In this document: positions 1-9,181 of the stretch, piece after piece
Layout of the letters: each line of letters starts with the position of its first letter
Numbering within the stretch: position 1 is the stretch's first letter
Source: Prolixibacteraceae bacterium
GTDB lineage: Bacteria > Bacteroidota > Bacteroidia > Bacteroidales > Prolixibacteraceae
Assembly: GCA_003506435.1 (NCBI GenBank)
Contig: DOAQ01000024.1
Coordinates: forward strand, 62,001 to 126,000
DNA length: 64,000 bases
Reading direction: 5' to 3'
Program-made: the position numbers and the translations under genes
Notes under the pieces: model-generated
The model's input: the letters and a program-made list of their open reading frames with translations, nothing else
What the model was told of the DNA's origin: nothing
Databases searched by the model: none

Positions 1-109
1 ATTCTCCTCTTCGTACTGCAAAACATCCTGATTTATCAGGTTCATCCCCAATATTCCCGAATGTGGGCAAAAAAGAAAAAAGAAAAAGAAATAAAACCAG
101 AGTTCTCAT
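1..109 (-). CDS. Start of a secreted protein, truncated by the window edge
   Basis: Reading the minus strand from an ATG at 109 gives 36 open codons with no stop before the window edge. The first residues form a typical export signal (MRTLVLFLFLFSFLPTFG), so the product is probably secreted or periplasmic. It lies downstream of, and on the same strand as, the SusC-SusD-lipoprotein genes, which would fit a further polysaccharide-utilisation gene such as a glycoside hydrolase or lyase, but nothing in the visible 36 residues shows an enzyme family. About 286 bp including a MITE-like repeat separate it from the preceding gene, so co-transcription is not assured. Confidence 0.5.
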   Translation of the reverse strand, partial: MRTLVLFLFLFSFLPTFGNIGDEPDKSGCFAVRRGE

Positions 110-254
110 TTCTACTATTTTATATTAGTTTCTTGGAATTTCTCGGGAAAAAGTGGTGACAAGGCATCGGGAATAATCCCATTTATTGAGTTAATTCCAA
201 TTATAAAATTGCATGTCTTTTCAATGAAAAAAGAATGTTTCAAAATTATTGTAT

Positions 255-385
255 GAGGCTGTCCAAAAAGTTCTAAAATACGCAATTCGCGTCACCCTGA
301 ACTTGTTTCAGGGTCTGATTATTAGAAAGATGAGATCCCGAAACAAGTTCGGGATGACTCGATCCCAGACTTTTTGGACAGCCTC
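255..385. repeat. MITE-like palindromic repeat, copy A
   Basis: A 131-bp unit bounded by perfect 17-bp terminal inverted repeats (GAGGCTGTCCAAAAAGT at 255-271 and its complement at 369-385). Inside is a second inverted repeat built from CCCTGAACTTGTTTCAGGG and CCCGAAACAAGTTCGGGA. A diverged copy of the same length and order lies at 37057-37187. It carries no ORF of its own, so it is a non-autonomous mobile or REP-type element sitting just after the lipoprotein stop codon. Confidence 0.75.
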
Positions 386-395
386 TTTATCAGAG

Positions 396-1028
396 CTAAT
401 TGGCCAATGTGGTTGCCGATATAGTTCCTCTGAGCATTTCACCGTAATAAATTTTAAATGTATACGATGTTTTGGGAGTCAGTCCTGTAATATCTTTTTG
501 TCCTGTTTGTTTCTCGTTATCTGTCAATTGAATGGTAGTACCATTAGGAAGAAGAATGTGCGAAACACTTTTGGTTGCATCCCAGGTCAACAAGATATTA
601 TTCTTGCCAATATTTGCAGTAGGAATGGTATAAAAGATATTTTCAATCCCGGTTTTAAAAGTAATTTGCTTGAATTCAGAATCTTTAATTTCGGGCTTTT
701 TGCTCACGGATTTTATCCGGGCAGAATACCTTTCCTGGCTCCACAAGTTTTCAATAGTATAATCTACTGCACCATCAATAGGAAAAACCTGCAAATCCTG
801 TTCAAACAGAAAACTATCACGGCTAATTTCCAATAAATAAGATGCATTTGCAATAGGCACCCATGTAAATGAAATACTATTTCCATTTATTCCGGCAGTA
901 AAGTTAACGGGCCTGAATAGCTGATCGGGAATTTCCTCCGTCGGTGTTTCTTCTTCATCACAGGAAATATAGAAAAACGGAAGAGAGGCCATCAACAGAA
1001 ATATGATTTTTAAATTTGATATTTTCAT
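396..1028 (-). CDS. SusD-linked surface lipoprotein with fibronectin-III-like repeats
   Basis: A 210-residue lipoprotein. The signal peptide ends in a lipobox (FFYISC, Cys about residue 23) followed by an acidic DEEET stretch, the arrangement that marks surface export in Bacteroidota. The rest looks like two fibronectin type III-like beta-sandwiches (about 40-125 and 130-208), with repeated patterns of the kind SFTWVPIANASYLLEIS and LLTWDATKSVSHILL. It starts 43 bp after the SusD stop and is therefore the third gene of the SusC-SusD operon. Proteins in this position are usually glycan-binding or spacer lipoproteins that help the SusCD complex hold substrate; that role is inferred from position, and no carbohydrate-binding residues can be pointed to. 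Confidence 0.7.
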   Translation of the reverse strand: MKISNLKIIFLLMASLPFFYISCDEEETPTEEIPDQLFRPVNFTAGINGNSISFTWVPIANASYLLEISRDSFLFEQDLQVFPIDGAVDYTIENLWSQERYSARIKSVSKKPEIKDSEFKQITFKTGIENIFYTIPTANIGKNNILLTWDATKSVSHILLPNGTTIQLTDNEKQTGQKDITGLTPKTSYTFKIYYGEMLRGTISATTLAN

Positions 1029-1071
1029 AATTATGTGCTTTGAAATTAATTTTCATTTGATACTCAAAATA

Positions 1072-2859
1072 TTAAGGAATCTGGTCGTTGCTTAAAATCC
1101 CGTTACTTGTAGTTATAATATCGGCAGAAATCGGATATAAATGATTATTTTTTGCCTCGTTGTAACCATTTGCAACATAGCCCATTGTTGTTGTAAAGCT
1201 GGTTTTTGAACCTACCGACATTAATGGCCAATGGGAAGCCCGGGTATATCCTGTAATTGCAGTTCCGGGTAAACGGTAGTCCGGATTTAAAATATCAATT
1301 GTTTCGCCATCAGCATTCCGTTTCCAGAAAATATAGTCCGGGACATTTGCATATTTGGGATCGTTATTAATCAATTTCTGGCTTTCTTCTTTCATTTGCC
1401 TGATTTTTGGTCCTAACAGGTTCCACCTGACAAGATCCTGTTTACGAAGCAATTCCCCTCCAAACTCCCAGGCACGTTCATCTACAATGGCATTGAAAAA
1501 GGCTTCTTTGCTGACCGAAACGGAATCGACATAATGAGTTACTTTTGATGGCCACAGATTTTCAGGGAACGCCCTTTTTCTAACCAATGCCAAAGCATCT
1601 TTGGCAATTTGGGTTGGGCCATTTATTTCGTTTTCAGCTTCAGCACGCATTAACACAATGTCAGCATATCGCATCATGGGCCAGTTAACTCCGGTATAGG
1701 TTACCGCATAGAGATCCCCACCCATTCCCGGGTTAATCCATGACCTGCGCCATTTGCAGGGGCCCATTCCGGTAGCGCTTGCAAGAACCTGTATGCCCGG
1801 AGTACTACTGCTGCTGTAGCTATACAGTTCTACAGAAACATTTCTCCGAATATCCTTTTTATCAAATGAATAGTAATATGTAGGGGGTACATATACCTGA
1901 GAGGCTGCCCTGCCATATTTTTTATCAGCAGTAGTGTGTACCATTCCTATTGACTCGGAGACCCTTCCATTATCCAACCGGCCAAATGGAAGCTCATATA
2001 ATACTTCTTTAGACGACAGGTCCATACTGTATGCCTGGATCGTTTTAAAAATATTTACAAAGGATGGGTTTAATTGATGTTTGCCACTTTCCATGATTTC
2101 TTTGCATTCCTGCCTGGCAATTTCGTAATATTCCTGCCACTTTCTGCCACGACGTGTTTCGAACGTTTTGTTCCGGAGGGAATATCCGGCATAAGCCAGC
2201 GCCATTCGGGCCCTTAGTCCTTTTGTAAATGCTTTATTTACCCTTTCTGTTGTTCGCATTTCGTCCATCCAAAGCATATCATCTTCAACATCTTTCAAAT
2301 CCTGTATCAGATATTCATATATCTCATCCCGGTCAGTCTTGGGAAGAAAGAAATCGTCGTCTGCCTGAGTTGACTTTAGCTTAAAAGGAACATCGCCCCA
2401 GTAACTCATTAGTTCAAAGTAAAAATACGCTCTCATGGTAACAGCTTCCCCGTATAACTGGCGTGCTTCCTTTGCATAATCTCCGTTCCAGATCGGGCTC
2501 TTTGGTATGCCCTCAATACAAATGTTTGCCTGTTCAATGCCTTGATACAGCGTTTTCCATACGGACCCCAAAGTACTGATTCCATCAGTAGCTCCATAAT
2601 GTGAAATTGTTTTAAAACCTCCATCGTCTTTAAACGGAGCAAATTCAATATCAGCGTCCATTCTGAAAAAGATCATGGTATAGGTATAAATATTTGTAAG
2701 ATGTCGATAGGTTCCGTTCACCGCCTTCTTTGCAAAATCAAGATTAGTAAAAAGGTTTTCCTCTGTAAAAGTTGAGTTTGATTCTGTTTTCAGGTAGTCA
2801 TCACATGACACGACAAAGCAGGCGATCAGCAAATAAAATATTATTAGATATTTTTTCAT
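1072..2859 (-). CDS. SusD/RagB-family outer-membrane nutrient-binding lipoprotein
   Basis: A 595-residue lipoprotein with signal peptide and lipobox (ACFVVSC, Cys about 19) followed by DDYL, the usual SusD beginning. The N-terminal TPR-like region (ENLFTNLDFAKKAVNGTYRHL; GEAVTMRAYFYFELM) and the C-terminal signature YADIVLMRAEAENEIN, NAIVDERAWEFGGE and RKQDLVRWN are characteristic of SusD/RagB. It is the lid that binds glycan or peptide at the cell surface over the SusC channel. The start lies 12 bp after the SusC stop, so the two are co-transcribed and almost certainly form one SusCD complex. The substrate cannot be told from the sequence. Confidence 0.95.
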   Translation of the reverse strand: MKKYLIIFYLLIACFVVSCDDYLKTESNSTFTEENLFTNLDFAKKAVNGTYRHLTNIYTYTMIFFRMDADIEFAPFKDDGGFKTISHYGATDGISTLGSVWKTLYQGIEQANICIEGIPKSPIWNGDYAKEARQLYGEAVTMRAYFYFELMSYWGDVPFKLKSTQADDDFFLPKTDRDEIYEYLIQDLKDVEDDMLWMDEMRTTERVNKAFTKGLRARMALAYAGYSLRNKTFETRRGRKWQEYYEIARQECKEIMESGKHQLNPSFVNIFKTIQAYSMDLSSKEVLYELPFGRLDNGRVSESIGMVHTTADKKYGRAASQVYVPPTYYYSFDKKDIRRNVSVELYSYSSSSTPGIQVLASATGMGPCKWRRSWINPGMGGDLYAVTYTGVNWPMMRYADIVLMRAEAENEINGPTQIAKDALALVRKRAFPENLWPSKVTHYVDSVSVSKEAFFNAIVDERAWEFGGELLRKQDLVRWNLLGPKIRQMKEESQKLINNDPKYANVPDYIFWKRNADGETIDILNPDYRLPGTAITGYTRASHWPLMSVGSKTSFTTTMGYVANGYNEAKNNHLYPISADIITTSNGILSNDQIP

Positions 2860-2871
2860 GATTTGATTGTT

Positions 2872-5800
2872 TTAAAATTCTACGTTCAGGCCAATATTAA
2901 AAGAGCGGCTCCTGGGGTATGCACAATAATCAACGCCCGGAGTTAACGGAGTGGCACGCCTGGTATCTACCTCCGGATCATAGCCGGAATAGTTGGTCCA
3001 TGTCCATACATTATATGCAGTGGCATAAATTCGCATCTGCTGAATTTTGAGCTTATTCAGGAAATTTTTTGGTAATGAATACCCAATTGTAATATTGTTT
3101 AGCCTCAAAAACGAACCATCTTCAATAGCCCACGAATGCAAAGGTGTACTCACATTTGCCGGAGACCATATCGTTGCATTCTTATTCATTTCAGCCAGTT
3201 TCACCGGATCTCCTACTTCTGCTCCTGTTTCTTTATCAATGTAAATGAAACGATTGTCGGAATTCATGACATTCAGAATATTTTTATAAAATCGTTGTGC
3301 CAGATAGGATGTTGCGAAAAGCTTATTCGCGTTATAAACATCGTTTCCGTAAACCCAATTGAAGAATGCAGAGACATCGAGGCTTTTATATTGAGCGGTC
3401 AGGTTAAATCCCCCGGTATGTTTTGGGTTAGCATTGCCTATAACCACTTTATCGTATGCATTATTGACAATACCATCGCCATTCTGGTCTTTTAATTTCA
3501 GCGCTCCCGGCCAAAATCTTCTTGCACCAATAAGTCCGCTGTCATCGGGAACACCTGTTTTTAATTTGTAGCTGTATGGCTGCCAGGCTGAAGGATTATA
3601 AGTGACATCGAAATCGTCAAATGAATACATTCCATCGGTAACATATCCATACATGGTTCCTATCTGGCCTCCCTCTTTAATTAAATAGTCGCCGGTAGGA
3701 GCGCCGGCCCCGGTATACCAGTTGGATGATTGTTCCCACTGTTTCACATCACCCAGTTTTTCAATCTTGTTTCTGTTGAATCCTATGTTAAAAGATACTG
3801 ACAATCGAAAATCTTTCTTTTCAACAATCGCTGCATTCAATACCAGTTCAAGTCCTTTATTGGATGTTTCCCCAATGTTTTGCCATTGATTCGAATATCC
3901 GGTACTACTGGGTATCGACGTTGAGATCAACAAATCTTTGGTTGAATTTTTATAGAGTTCGACCGAGCCGGATATCCGCTGATTAAACAAACCATAGTCA
4001 AGACCTATATTCCGGGTAATAGTAGTTTCCCATTTTAATTTAGGATTGGAAAGAATGCTGTTAGGCTGTAAATAAGCTGAAGGTGAAATCTCATTTCCAT
4101 CTAAATACAGTCCTTTCGAATAGATAGAGAAAGTTTTTCTCCAGGCATTGTCTGAAATCCGGTTATTTCCTGACTCTCCGTAGCTTGCCCGTATTTTAAG
4201 GTCGCTCAGCCATTTCTTGGAAAAATTCATAAATTTTTCATCGGAGGCACGCCATGCCAATGCAGCAGAGGGGAAATAACCCCATTGGTACCCGGGGGCA
4301 AATTTACTTGACCCGTCAGCCCGGAAGGTTGCTGAAAGAAGATACCTTCCTTTATAATCATAGTTTAACCGGCCAAAAAGGGATGATACTTTAATCGCTG
4401 GATAATCAAAAGATTCAAGCGGGTCGGGTGTCCCCAGGCTCATCATGCTTAATGCACTGATTGCATCGATATATTTTGGAAAGTATTTTGCAGAACTTGT
4501 AACCGATTCAGATTTCGAACTTGTTAATTCTTCTCCGACCATGACGGTCAGGTTATTCCCGGGAAGGATATCTCTTTTCGAATAGGTTAAAACATTTGCT
4601 AATCTGTAATTAAACGATTTAATGTTACCAATATTGGCCATGGGTTGTTCCCCATAGATTTGGACATTATAAGTATTTATTCCATAAAAACGCTTGTTGT
4701 TTGTCTCTCCATACTGAGAACCATATTCCAACCGGTAATTTAAACTTTTTAATATTTTAATGGTTGCAGCCCCGTTAAAATTAAATATTAAATTATGTGC
4801 ACGCCGATAATCATCGTTCGTATGTTCTACCGGGTTTAATATATAAGCGTTGGAAGTATCATAATCATCATCGGTCAATGTATAATCAATAAATTCCATT
4901 AATCCATTCACGGGACGATATTGCAACGCATTAACCAATTGGCTGTTTGACGATGTACCAGCACCTTTTAACTGGGTATCAGACAATCTGGCGCTTAAAT
5001 CAATTGATATCCAGTCATTTACTTTACTGAATGTTTTAATGTTCAGGTTGGTTCTGTTATAACCTGATCCAATCATAATTTCCTCTTCATCGTTATAGGT
5101 AAGGCTGGCATTGTACCTGAAAATTTTCGATCCACCTGACGCGGCAAGATTATGGTACATACTAGTTCCGGTTCTTCCAAAAACTTCATCCTGCCAGTTA
5201 GTCCCTTCCATTTGTTTGTACAATTTGTAATCCTGGAAATCACCAAAATACTTGTCGTTAGTACTACCTGTACCCTGTAGTTCATATTGCCAATATACAT
5301 ATTCATAAGGGCTAAGAACATCAAGTGTTTTCGTGATATTTTTAATTCCGTAGTACGTATTGTAATTTATTTTCCCCTTTCCTTCCGAACCTCCTTTTGT
5401 TGAGATAAGTACAACTCCGTTAGCCCCGCGGGCCCCATAGATGGCAGTAGAAGAAGCATCTTTCAAAATGTCGATTGATTCAATATCTGTTGGTGCGATA
5501 TCGTTGATACTTTCAACCGGGAAACCATCAACAATATACAAAGGAGAGTTATCCTGAGTAATGGAACCACCTCCACGAACCCTGATTTTAATATCCGCAT
5601 CCGGTGATCCTTCCGTTTTGGTAACCTGTACTCCTGCCATTCTCCCCACAATAGCCTGTGCTGCTGAAGTTACAGGAATATCTTTTAATGCTGATCCGCT
5701 TACCGAAGCGACTGAACCTGTTAAATCTTTTCTTCGTACTGTTCCGTACCCAATCGCAACCACTTCCTCAATACCAACCGTTTCATCTTCCATCATCACA

Positions 5801-6402
5801 TTCATGGTTGTTTTCCTGCCAACTGAAATTTCCTGGGTTTTCATCCCCACAAACGAAAAAACCAGTATAGCTTCATCCGGTATATTTTTCAACAAATATT
5901 TTCCTTCAAAATCAGTGATAATCCCCTTCGTTGTACCCTTTATCACCACCGACACCCCCGGAAGCGGCTGTTCCGACGAATCGGTAACTTTCCCCATAAC
6001 GGCTCTTACTTGCTGCTGAGAAAAACCAGCATTTTCTCCATTCTCATCAATCTGTTTAATCACAATATAACGATCAACGATCTCGTAAGTAAGGTCCAGA
6101 TCTTTTAGTATTGTGTTCAATACATTTTTGATGTCCTGATTTTCTACTTTGACCTGCCCTACCTGATATTTGTCGAGATTCAGGTTGAAATAAAAATAAT
6201 AATCAGTTTGTTCCTCTATCTCATTCAGAACATCAATAAGCCTGACTTTCGACATGTCCAGAGTCAGGTTTGCCGACTGAGAAAATGTTTTTGCCTGTGC
6301 GGCGAAAACGAAGGCTAATAATAGAAAAATAGACAATCTCATAACTAAAAATAATTTAGTCCACGGCCCGCTAAAGCCATGAATTGTTCGTTTTTTTTTC
6401 AT
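2872..6402 (-). CDS. SusC/RagA-family TonB-dependent transporter with STN domain
   Basis: A 1176-residue outer-membrane transporter. After an export signal (residues about 15-42) comes an STN domain (about 45-118) that contacts the FecR-type anti-sigma factor, a carboxypeptidase-regulatory-like beta-sandwich (VMGKVTDSSEQPLPGVSVVI, about 134-210), a TonB-box region (EEVVAIGYGT), the plug (KDLTGSVASV to GVVLISTKGG) and a long 22-strand-type barrel ending in the aromatic residue of GLNVEF. It imports the oligosaccharide or peptide caught by SusD, using TonB energy. The STN domain, together with the FecR and ECF genes immediately upstream, shows that transport is coupled to trans-envelope signalling that induces the operon. 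Confidence 0.95.
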   Translation of the reverse strand: MKKKRTIHGFSGPWTKLFLVMRLSIFLLLAFVFAAQAKTFSQSANLTLDMSKVRLIDVLNEIEEQTDYYFYFNLNLDKYQVGQVKVENQDIKNVLNTILKDLDLTYEIVDRYIVIKQIDENGENAGFSQQQVRAVMGKVTDSSEQPLPGVSVVIKGTTKGIITDFEGKYLLKNIPDEAILVFSFVGMKTQEISVGRKTTMNVMMEDETVGIEEVVAIGYGTVRRKDLTGSVASVSGSALKDIPVTSAAQAIVGRMAGVQVTKTEGSPDADIKIRVRGGGSITQDNSPLYIVDGFPVESINDIAPTDIESIDILKDASSTAIYGARGANGVVLISTKGGSEGKGKINYNTYYGIKNITKTLDVLSPYEYVYWQYELQGTGSTNDKYFGDFQDYKLYKQMEGTNWQDEVFGRTGTSMYHNLAASGGSKIFRYNASLTYNDEEEIMIGSGYNRTNLNIKTFSKVNDWISIDLSARLSDTQLKGAGTSSNSQLVNALQYRPVNGLMEFIDYTLTDDDYDTSNAYILNPVEHTNDDYRRAHNLIFNFNGAATIKILKSLNYRLEYGSQYGETNNKRFYGINTYNVQIYGEQPMANIGNIKSFNYRLANVLTYSKRDILPGNNLTVMVGEELTSSKSESVTSSAKYFPKYIDAISALSMMSLGTPDPLESFDYPAIKVSSLFGRLNYDYKGRYLLSATFRADGSSKFAPGYQWGYFPSAALAWRASDEKFMNFSKKWLSDLKIRASYGESGNNRISDNAWRKTFSIYSKGLYLDGNEISPSAYLQPNSILSNPKLKWETTITRNIGLDYGLFNQRISGSVELYKNSTKDLLISTSIPSSTGYSNQWQNIGETSNKGLELVLNAAIVEKKDFRLSVSFNIGFNRNKIEKLGDVKQWEQSSNWYTGAGAPTGDYLIKEGGQIGTMYGYVTDGMYSFDDFDVTYNPSAWQPYSYKLKTGVPDDSGLIGARRFWPGALKLKDQNGDGIVNNAYDKVVIGNANPKHTGGFNLTAQYKSLDVSAFFNWVYGNDVYNANKLFATSYLAQRFYKNILNVMNSDNRFIYIDKETGAEVGDPVKLAEMNKNATIWSPANVSTPLHSWAIEDGSFLRLNNITIGYSLPKNFLNKLKIQQMRIYATAYNVWTWTNYSGYDPEVDTRRATPLTPGVDYCAYPRSRSFNIGLNVEF

Positions 6403-6467
6403 AGTTTTGATTTGAATTTGAATTAATTAATTGCCGCTCCAACGGCTTTTGGTTATTTTTTTCGATG

Positions 6468-6491
6468 ATGGGGATACTCCAATATCCCCAT
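6468..6491. terminator. Hairpin between fecR-like and susC-like genes
   Basis: Nine-bp arms ATGGGGATA and TATCCCCAT around a 6-nt loop. The T-run follows on the plus strand (TTCTTTTTT). On the minus strand, the direction of transcription here, no T-run follows, so it is either a weak attenuator separating FecR and SusC expression or an antisense terminator. Confidence 0.4.
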
Positions 6492-6539
6492 TCTTTTTTA
6501 ACACAGATTGTATCCTGCCATATTCTATCTGCTTTTTAG

Positions 6540-7541
6540 TTATTCTTTTCGTATGATGTAGATAATATTTTTCTGATCAGTATGGGTTTCCGACACAAAG
6601 TCGATACGGTCATCTATGATGCTCAATGATCTGAAGACCTGCTCGACCGGTTTGTATTTCAGGAATGTACCTGAAAAAACAAGATCTTTGAGTTCGTCTT
6701 CTTTAAACCGGATTTCGACATTATACCAGCGCTCCATCTTCTTTGCTATTTCGTCCAGTTTTTCTTTACGGAACACGATTCGTCCGTCTTTCCATGAAGT
6801 ATAGAAATCAGTATTCACATCGTCAATTTCAGGAATATTTCCCTGCTGCAATTCTGCACTTTGTCCCGGAAGCAGTGTTTTGTTCCACTTTTTGTCTTCG
6901 GAACGAAGCAAAACTGAACCTTCAACCAAGGTTACGCTGGCGCGATCGTCGGACGAATAGGCTGATACGTTGAAAGAAGTCCCCAAAACCTCTACCGAGA
7001 ATTTTTCAGCATTAACAACGAAGGGTTTGTGCTTATCGCGGGCAACTTCCATAAAGGCTTCCCCATCGATAAAAACTTCACGCGACGACCGATCGAATTC
7101 GGTAGGATATTTAAAAACCGAGCCCGAATTCAGCCATATTTTCGACCCGTCTGAAAGGTTTATCTGTGTCATTTGTCCCATTGGTACGACGATCTCAGTA
7201 TAACGGGTTTCTTTGAATGAACCGGATATCAGGAAGTGGAGCAGAGCCCCGGAAACAACTGCAATCAGGATGACGGCAGCACGTATCCATACCCTGAAGG
7301 AAAGCCCGATAACCAGATCGTCATTTCTATGGAGTCGATGATCAAGCCTGTGTTTGGCTTCCTTTTTATCAAATGAATCCCATAAAAAGACTTTTTTTAG
7401 CTTGCTTTTAATTTCCGAAGCCCACTGATAATCGAAGCTAAACCTGCGATCCTTTTTGCTGAAATCTTCCAATGAAGTCTCATTATCGGGATTATGCAGG
7501 CTGGAAATCAAATCTTCCCAATGTTTATTTTCGTTATCCAC
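6540..7541 (-). CDS. FecR-family anti-sigma factor
   Basis: A 333-residue single-pass membrane protein. The cytoplasmic N-terminal 80 residues bind the sigma factor, a transmembrane segment lies at about 86-108 (AAVILIAVVSGALLHFLISG), and the periplasmic part contains the FecR core (LSDGSKIWLNSGSVFKYP; GEAFMEVARDKHKPFVV; EVLGTSFNVSAY; TLVEGSVLL). The end (about 255-330) resembles the STN-like C-terminal domain that meets the STN domain of the partner transporter. It lies between the ECF sigma gene and the STN-bearing SusC, giving the usual sigma, anti-sigma and transporter signalling chain. An unusually long 462-bp gap filled by a 21-bp repeat array separates it from the sigma gene, so it may have its own promoter. 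Confidence 0.93.
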   Translation of the reverse strand: MDNENKHWEDLISSLHNPDNETSLEDFSKKDRRFSFDYQWASEIKSKLKKVFLWDSFDKKEAKHRLDHRLHRNDDLVIGLSFRVWIRAAVILIAVVSGALLHFLISGSFKETRYTEIVVPMGQMTQINLSDGSKIWLNSGSVFKYPTEFDRSSREVFIDGEAFMEVARDKHKPFVVNAEKFSVEVLGTSFNVSAYSSDDRASVTLVEGSVLLRSEDKKWNKTLLPGQSAELQQGNIPEIDDVNTDFYTSWKDGRIVFRKEKLDEIAKKMERWYNVEIRFKEDELKDLVFSGTFLKYKPVEQVFRSLSIIDDRIDFVSETHTDQKNIIYIIRKE

Positions 7542-7740
7542 GTTTCTATTGTTTTTCCCATTGACGAAAATGAATGATTGAAGGGTGACAGTTTTTTAAA
7601 TTATTTTTCAGAAAAATGCAATGGAAGAAAAGATGGCTAAATGGTTTAATTGTTACTGGTTGAAAATAATGTCATTTACACACTTTTTTGGACACTCTCT
7701 TCATTCGATATGTTCAGCGGAATATTCCGGCGGAAAATGA

Positions 7741-7992
7741 TTCAAATACTGTTGACATTTATTCAGAAGGAACAGAAATTAATTCAAAAGCAGATGATAT
7801 ACGGTAAAATGCAGTAAAAAATTATTCGGACACTACTCATAATCATTAAAACGAAAGTGCAGACTATTCAAATGCAAGTAAAAATTATTCAAACACTGCT
7901 TTCAGTTGTTCAAGCGCAATGGCATGTTGCTCAAACGTTGCTTACAGTCGTTCAAATGTGGGTGACATACATTCAAACACAGGTGAAATGTT
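7741..7992. repeat. Array of twelve degenerate 21-bp repeats
   Basis: The word TTCAAA (or a close variant) recurs at 7741, 7762, 7783, 7804, 7825, 7846, 7867, 7888, 7909, 7930, 7951 and 7972, that is every 21 bp without a single register slip. After the word, units often continue with C/T-ACTG or GCA and later a TGACA-like patch. It fills the gap between the FecR and ECF sigma genes. Twenty-one bp equals two helical turns and also seven codons, and reading frames across it give heptads (for example YSNASKN, YSNTAFS in one frame; IQTLLSV in another) interrupted by stops. Confidence 0.85.
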
Positions 7993-8003
7993 TTTTTTGA
8001 CGC

Positions 8004-8558
8004 TTACATAAACAGCAGAAACCGGATGGTCTTCTGGCTTACTTCCAGTTCCGATCTCAGAAATTTATAGGCCCGCGCCATTTGTGTTTTTACGGTATTC
8101 ACCGAAAGTTGAAGTTCTTCAGCAATTTCGGCATACGATTTTTCTTCGAAAGCTGCCATCTTCAGTATCCTGCGCCTTTGTTCAGGTAATTTATTGATGG
8201 CTTCATACAATTTATTCAGGATTCCTGCATCTTCTGCTAAATTCTGCATTTCATCGGGCATTGAATCCGATATTTTCTCCAGCCCGGACCATTGCGATTG
8301 GTCCTTTCGCAAATAGCTTATGGCTGAGTTTTTAACAACCGTAACCAAATAATTTTGCAGCGATGATCTGATCTCAAATGAGCTGCGTTCTTCCCAGATT
8401 TTCGCAAAACAATCGATAACAATGTCTTCGGTTGCCTGCCTGTCTTTGACATAGGACGAAACAAAGGAACACAAAGGCAAATAATAGTAATCGAACATTT
8501 TATCGAAAACCAACTTATCTCCTTCGCGTATCTTCCTCCAGTCAATTTGTTTCGTCAT
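8004..8558 (-). CDS. ECF-type RNA polymerase sigma factor
   Basis: A 184-residue sigma-70 family protein with only regions 2 and 4. Region 2 is at about 10-85 (FDKMFDYYYLPLCSFVSSYV; ATEDIVIDCFAKIWE; NYLVTVVKNSAISYLRK) and region 4 at about 110-170 (INKLPEQRRRILKMAAFE; SYAEIAEELQLSVNTVKTQMARAYKFLR). It would direct RNA polymerase to the promoter of the downstream SusC-SusD genes once released by the FecR protein. It begins 33 bp after the second Rnk-like gene, so it may be transcribed with it. Confidence 0.93.
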   Translation of the reverse strand: MTKQIDWRKIREGDKLVFDKMFDYYYLPLCSFVSSYVKDRQATEDIVIDCFAKIWEERSSFEIRSSLQNYLVTVVKNSAISYLRKDQSQWSGLEKISDSMPDEMQNLAEDAGILNKLYEAINKLPEQRRRILKMAAFEEKSYAEIAEELQLSVNTVKTQMARAYKFLRSELEVSQKTIRFLLFM

Positions 8559-8591
8559 ATCCCCGTTAATGAAACCGGCTAAAATTAAGAA

Positions 8592-9137
8592 TTAATCTGT
8601 ATAAATCTTTAAATTTTCCCAGTTCTCATTATCATTCGATTCAGGCTGAAAAGGAATATCGGTGATTGTCACTTTGTTATTTGTTTTCCAGGTTTCGTAC
8701 ATCACCTCATCGCCAATATGCCGTAAAAAAATGGCAACTCCCAGCGCCGAAAAAACAGAAACCTTATGATCCCTGATGTTTCCGTATTCGGGATAAACCA
8801 ATTGAATGCAAAAATTTAACTCAGTCGGATCGTTTCGTTGAAGTTGCACAAACGAATTCATAGTAACTACGTCCGGAGGAATTTCATGCGGCTGAACTCT
8901 ATCGGCCAACAGCAAATTTGCCTTGAGCTGTTGAATGGCCCTGAAATGGGTTGAACAATGGCTTTCGACCGATCTGATCAGCCGCATGAGTTCCTCAAAA
9001 TCGAGGACAGAAACGATCATTTTATTGCTGATTTTAACGTTTGACAATTTTCTCTTCCTCCTTTTCAGCTTTTTCTCGTTTCTTTTTTCCTTTAAACTTT
9101 TCTTCGGCTCTTTCAAGCCAGTGCTTTTTTTTGCCAT
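8592..9137 (-). CDS. GreA/Rnk-like transcription-elongation-factor family protein (paralogue 2)
   Basis: A 181-residue protein with a very basic N-terminal tail (residues 1-35, mostly Lys/Arg) followed by a short helical segment and a C-terminal Rnk/GreA-C domain: DVVTMNSFVQLQ, IQLVYPEYGN, VSVFSALGVAIFLRHIGDEV and ITDIPFQPES. Family members bind RNA polymerase near the secondary channel. It lacks the long GreA coiled-coil, so transcript-cleavage activity is not expected. Compared with its neighbour, the usual ISVLSPLGAALLG motif has drifted to VSVFSALGVAIFL. It lies 44 bp after its paralogue and 33 bp before the ECF sigma gene. Confidence 0.75.
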   Translation of the reverse strand: MAKKSTGLKEPKKSLKEKRNEKKLKRRKRKLSNVKISNKMIVSVLDFEELMRLIRSVESHCSTHFRAIQQLKANLLLADRVQPHEIPPDVVTMNSFVQLQRNDPTELNFCIQLVYPEYGNIRDHKVSVFSALGVAIFLRHIGDEVMYETWKTNNKVTITDIPFQPESNDNENWENLKIYTD

Positions 9138-9181
9138 GACTTTTGTTTTTTAAATTATACCATAATGCTGCCAGTCCGTTT

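Noticed and set aside
7741..7992. CRISPR array
   Set aside because: The 21-bp units are contiguous degenerate repeats without unique spacers, and no cas genes are present.
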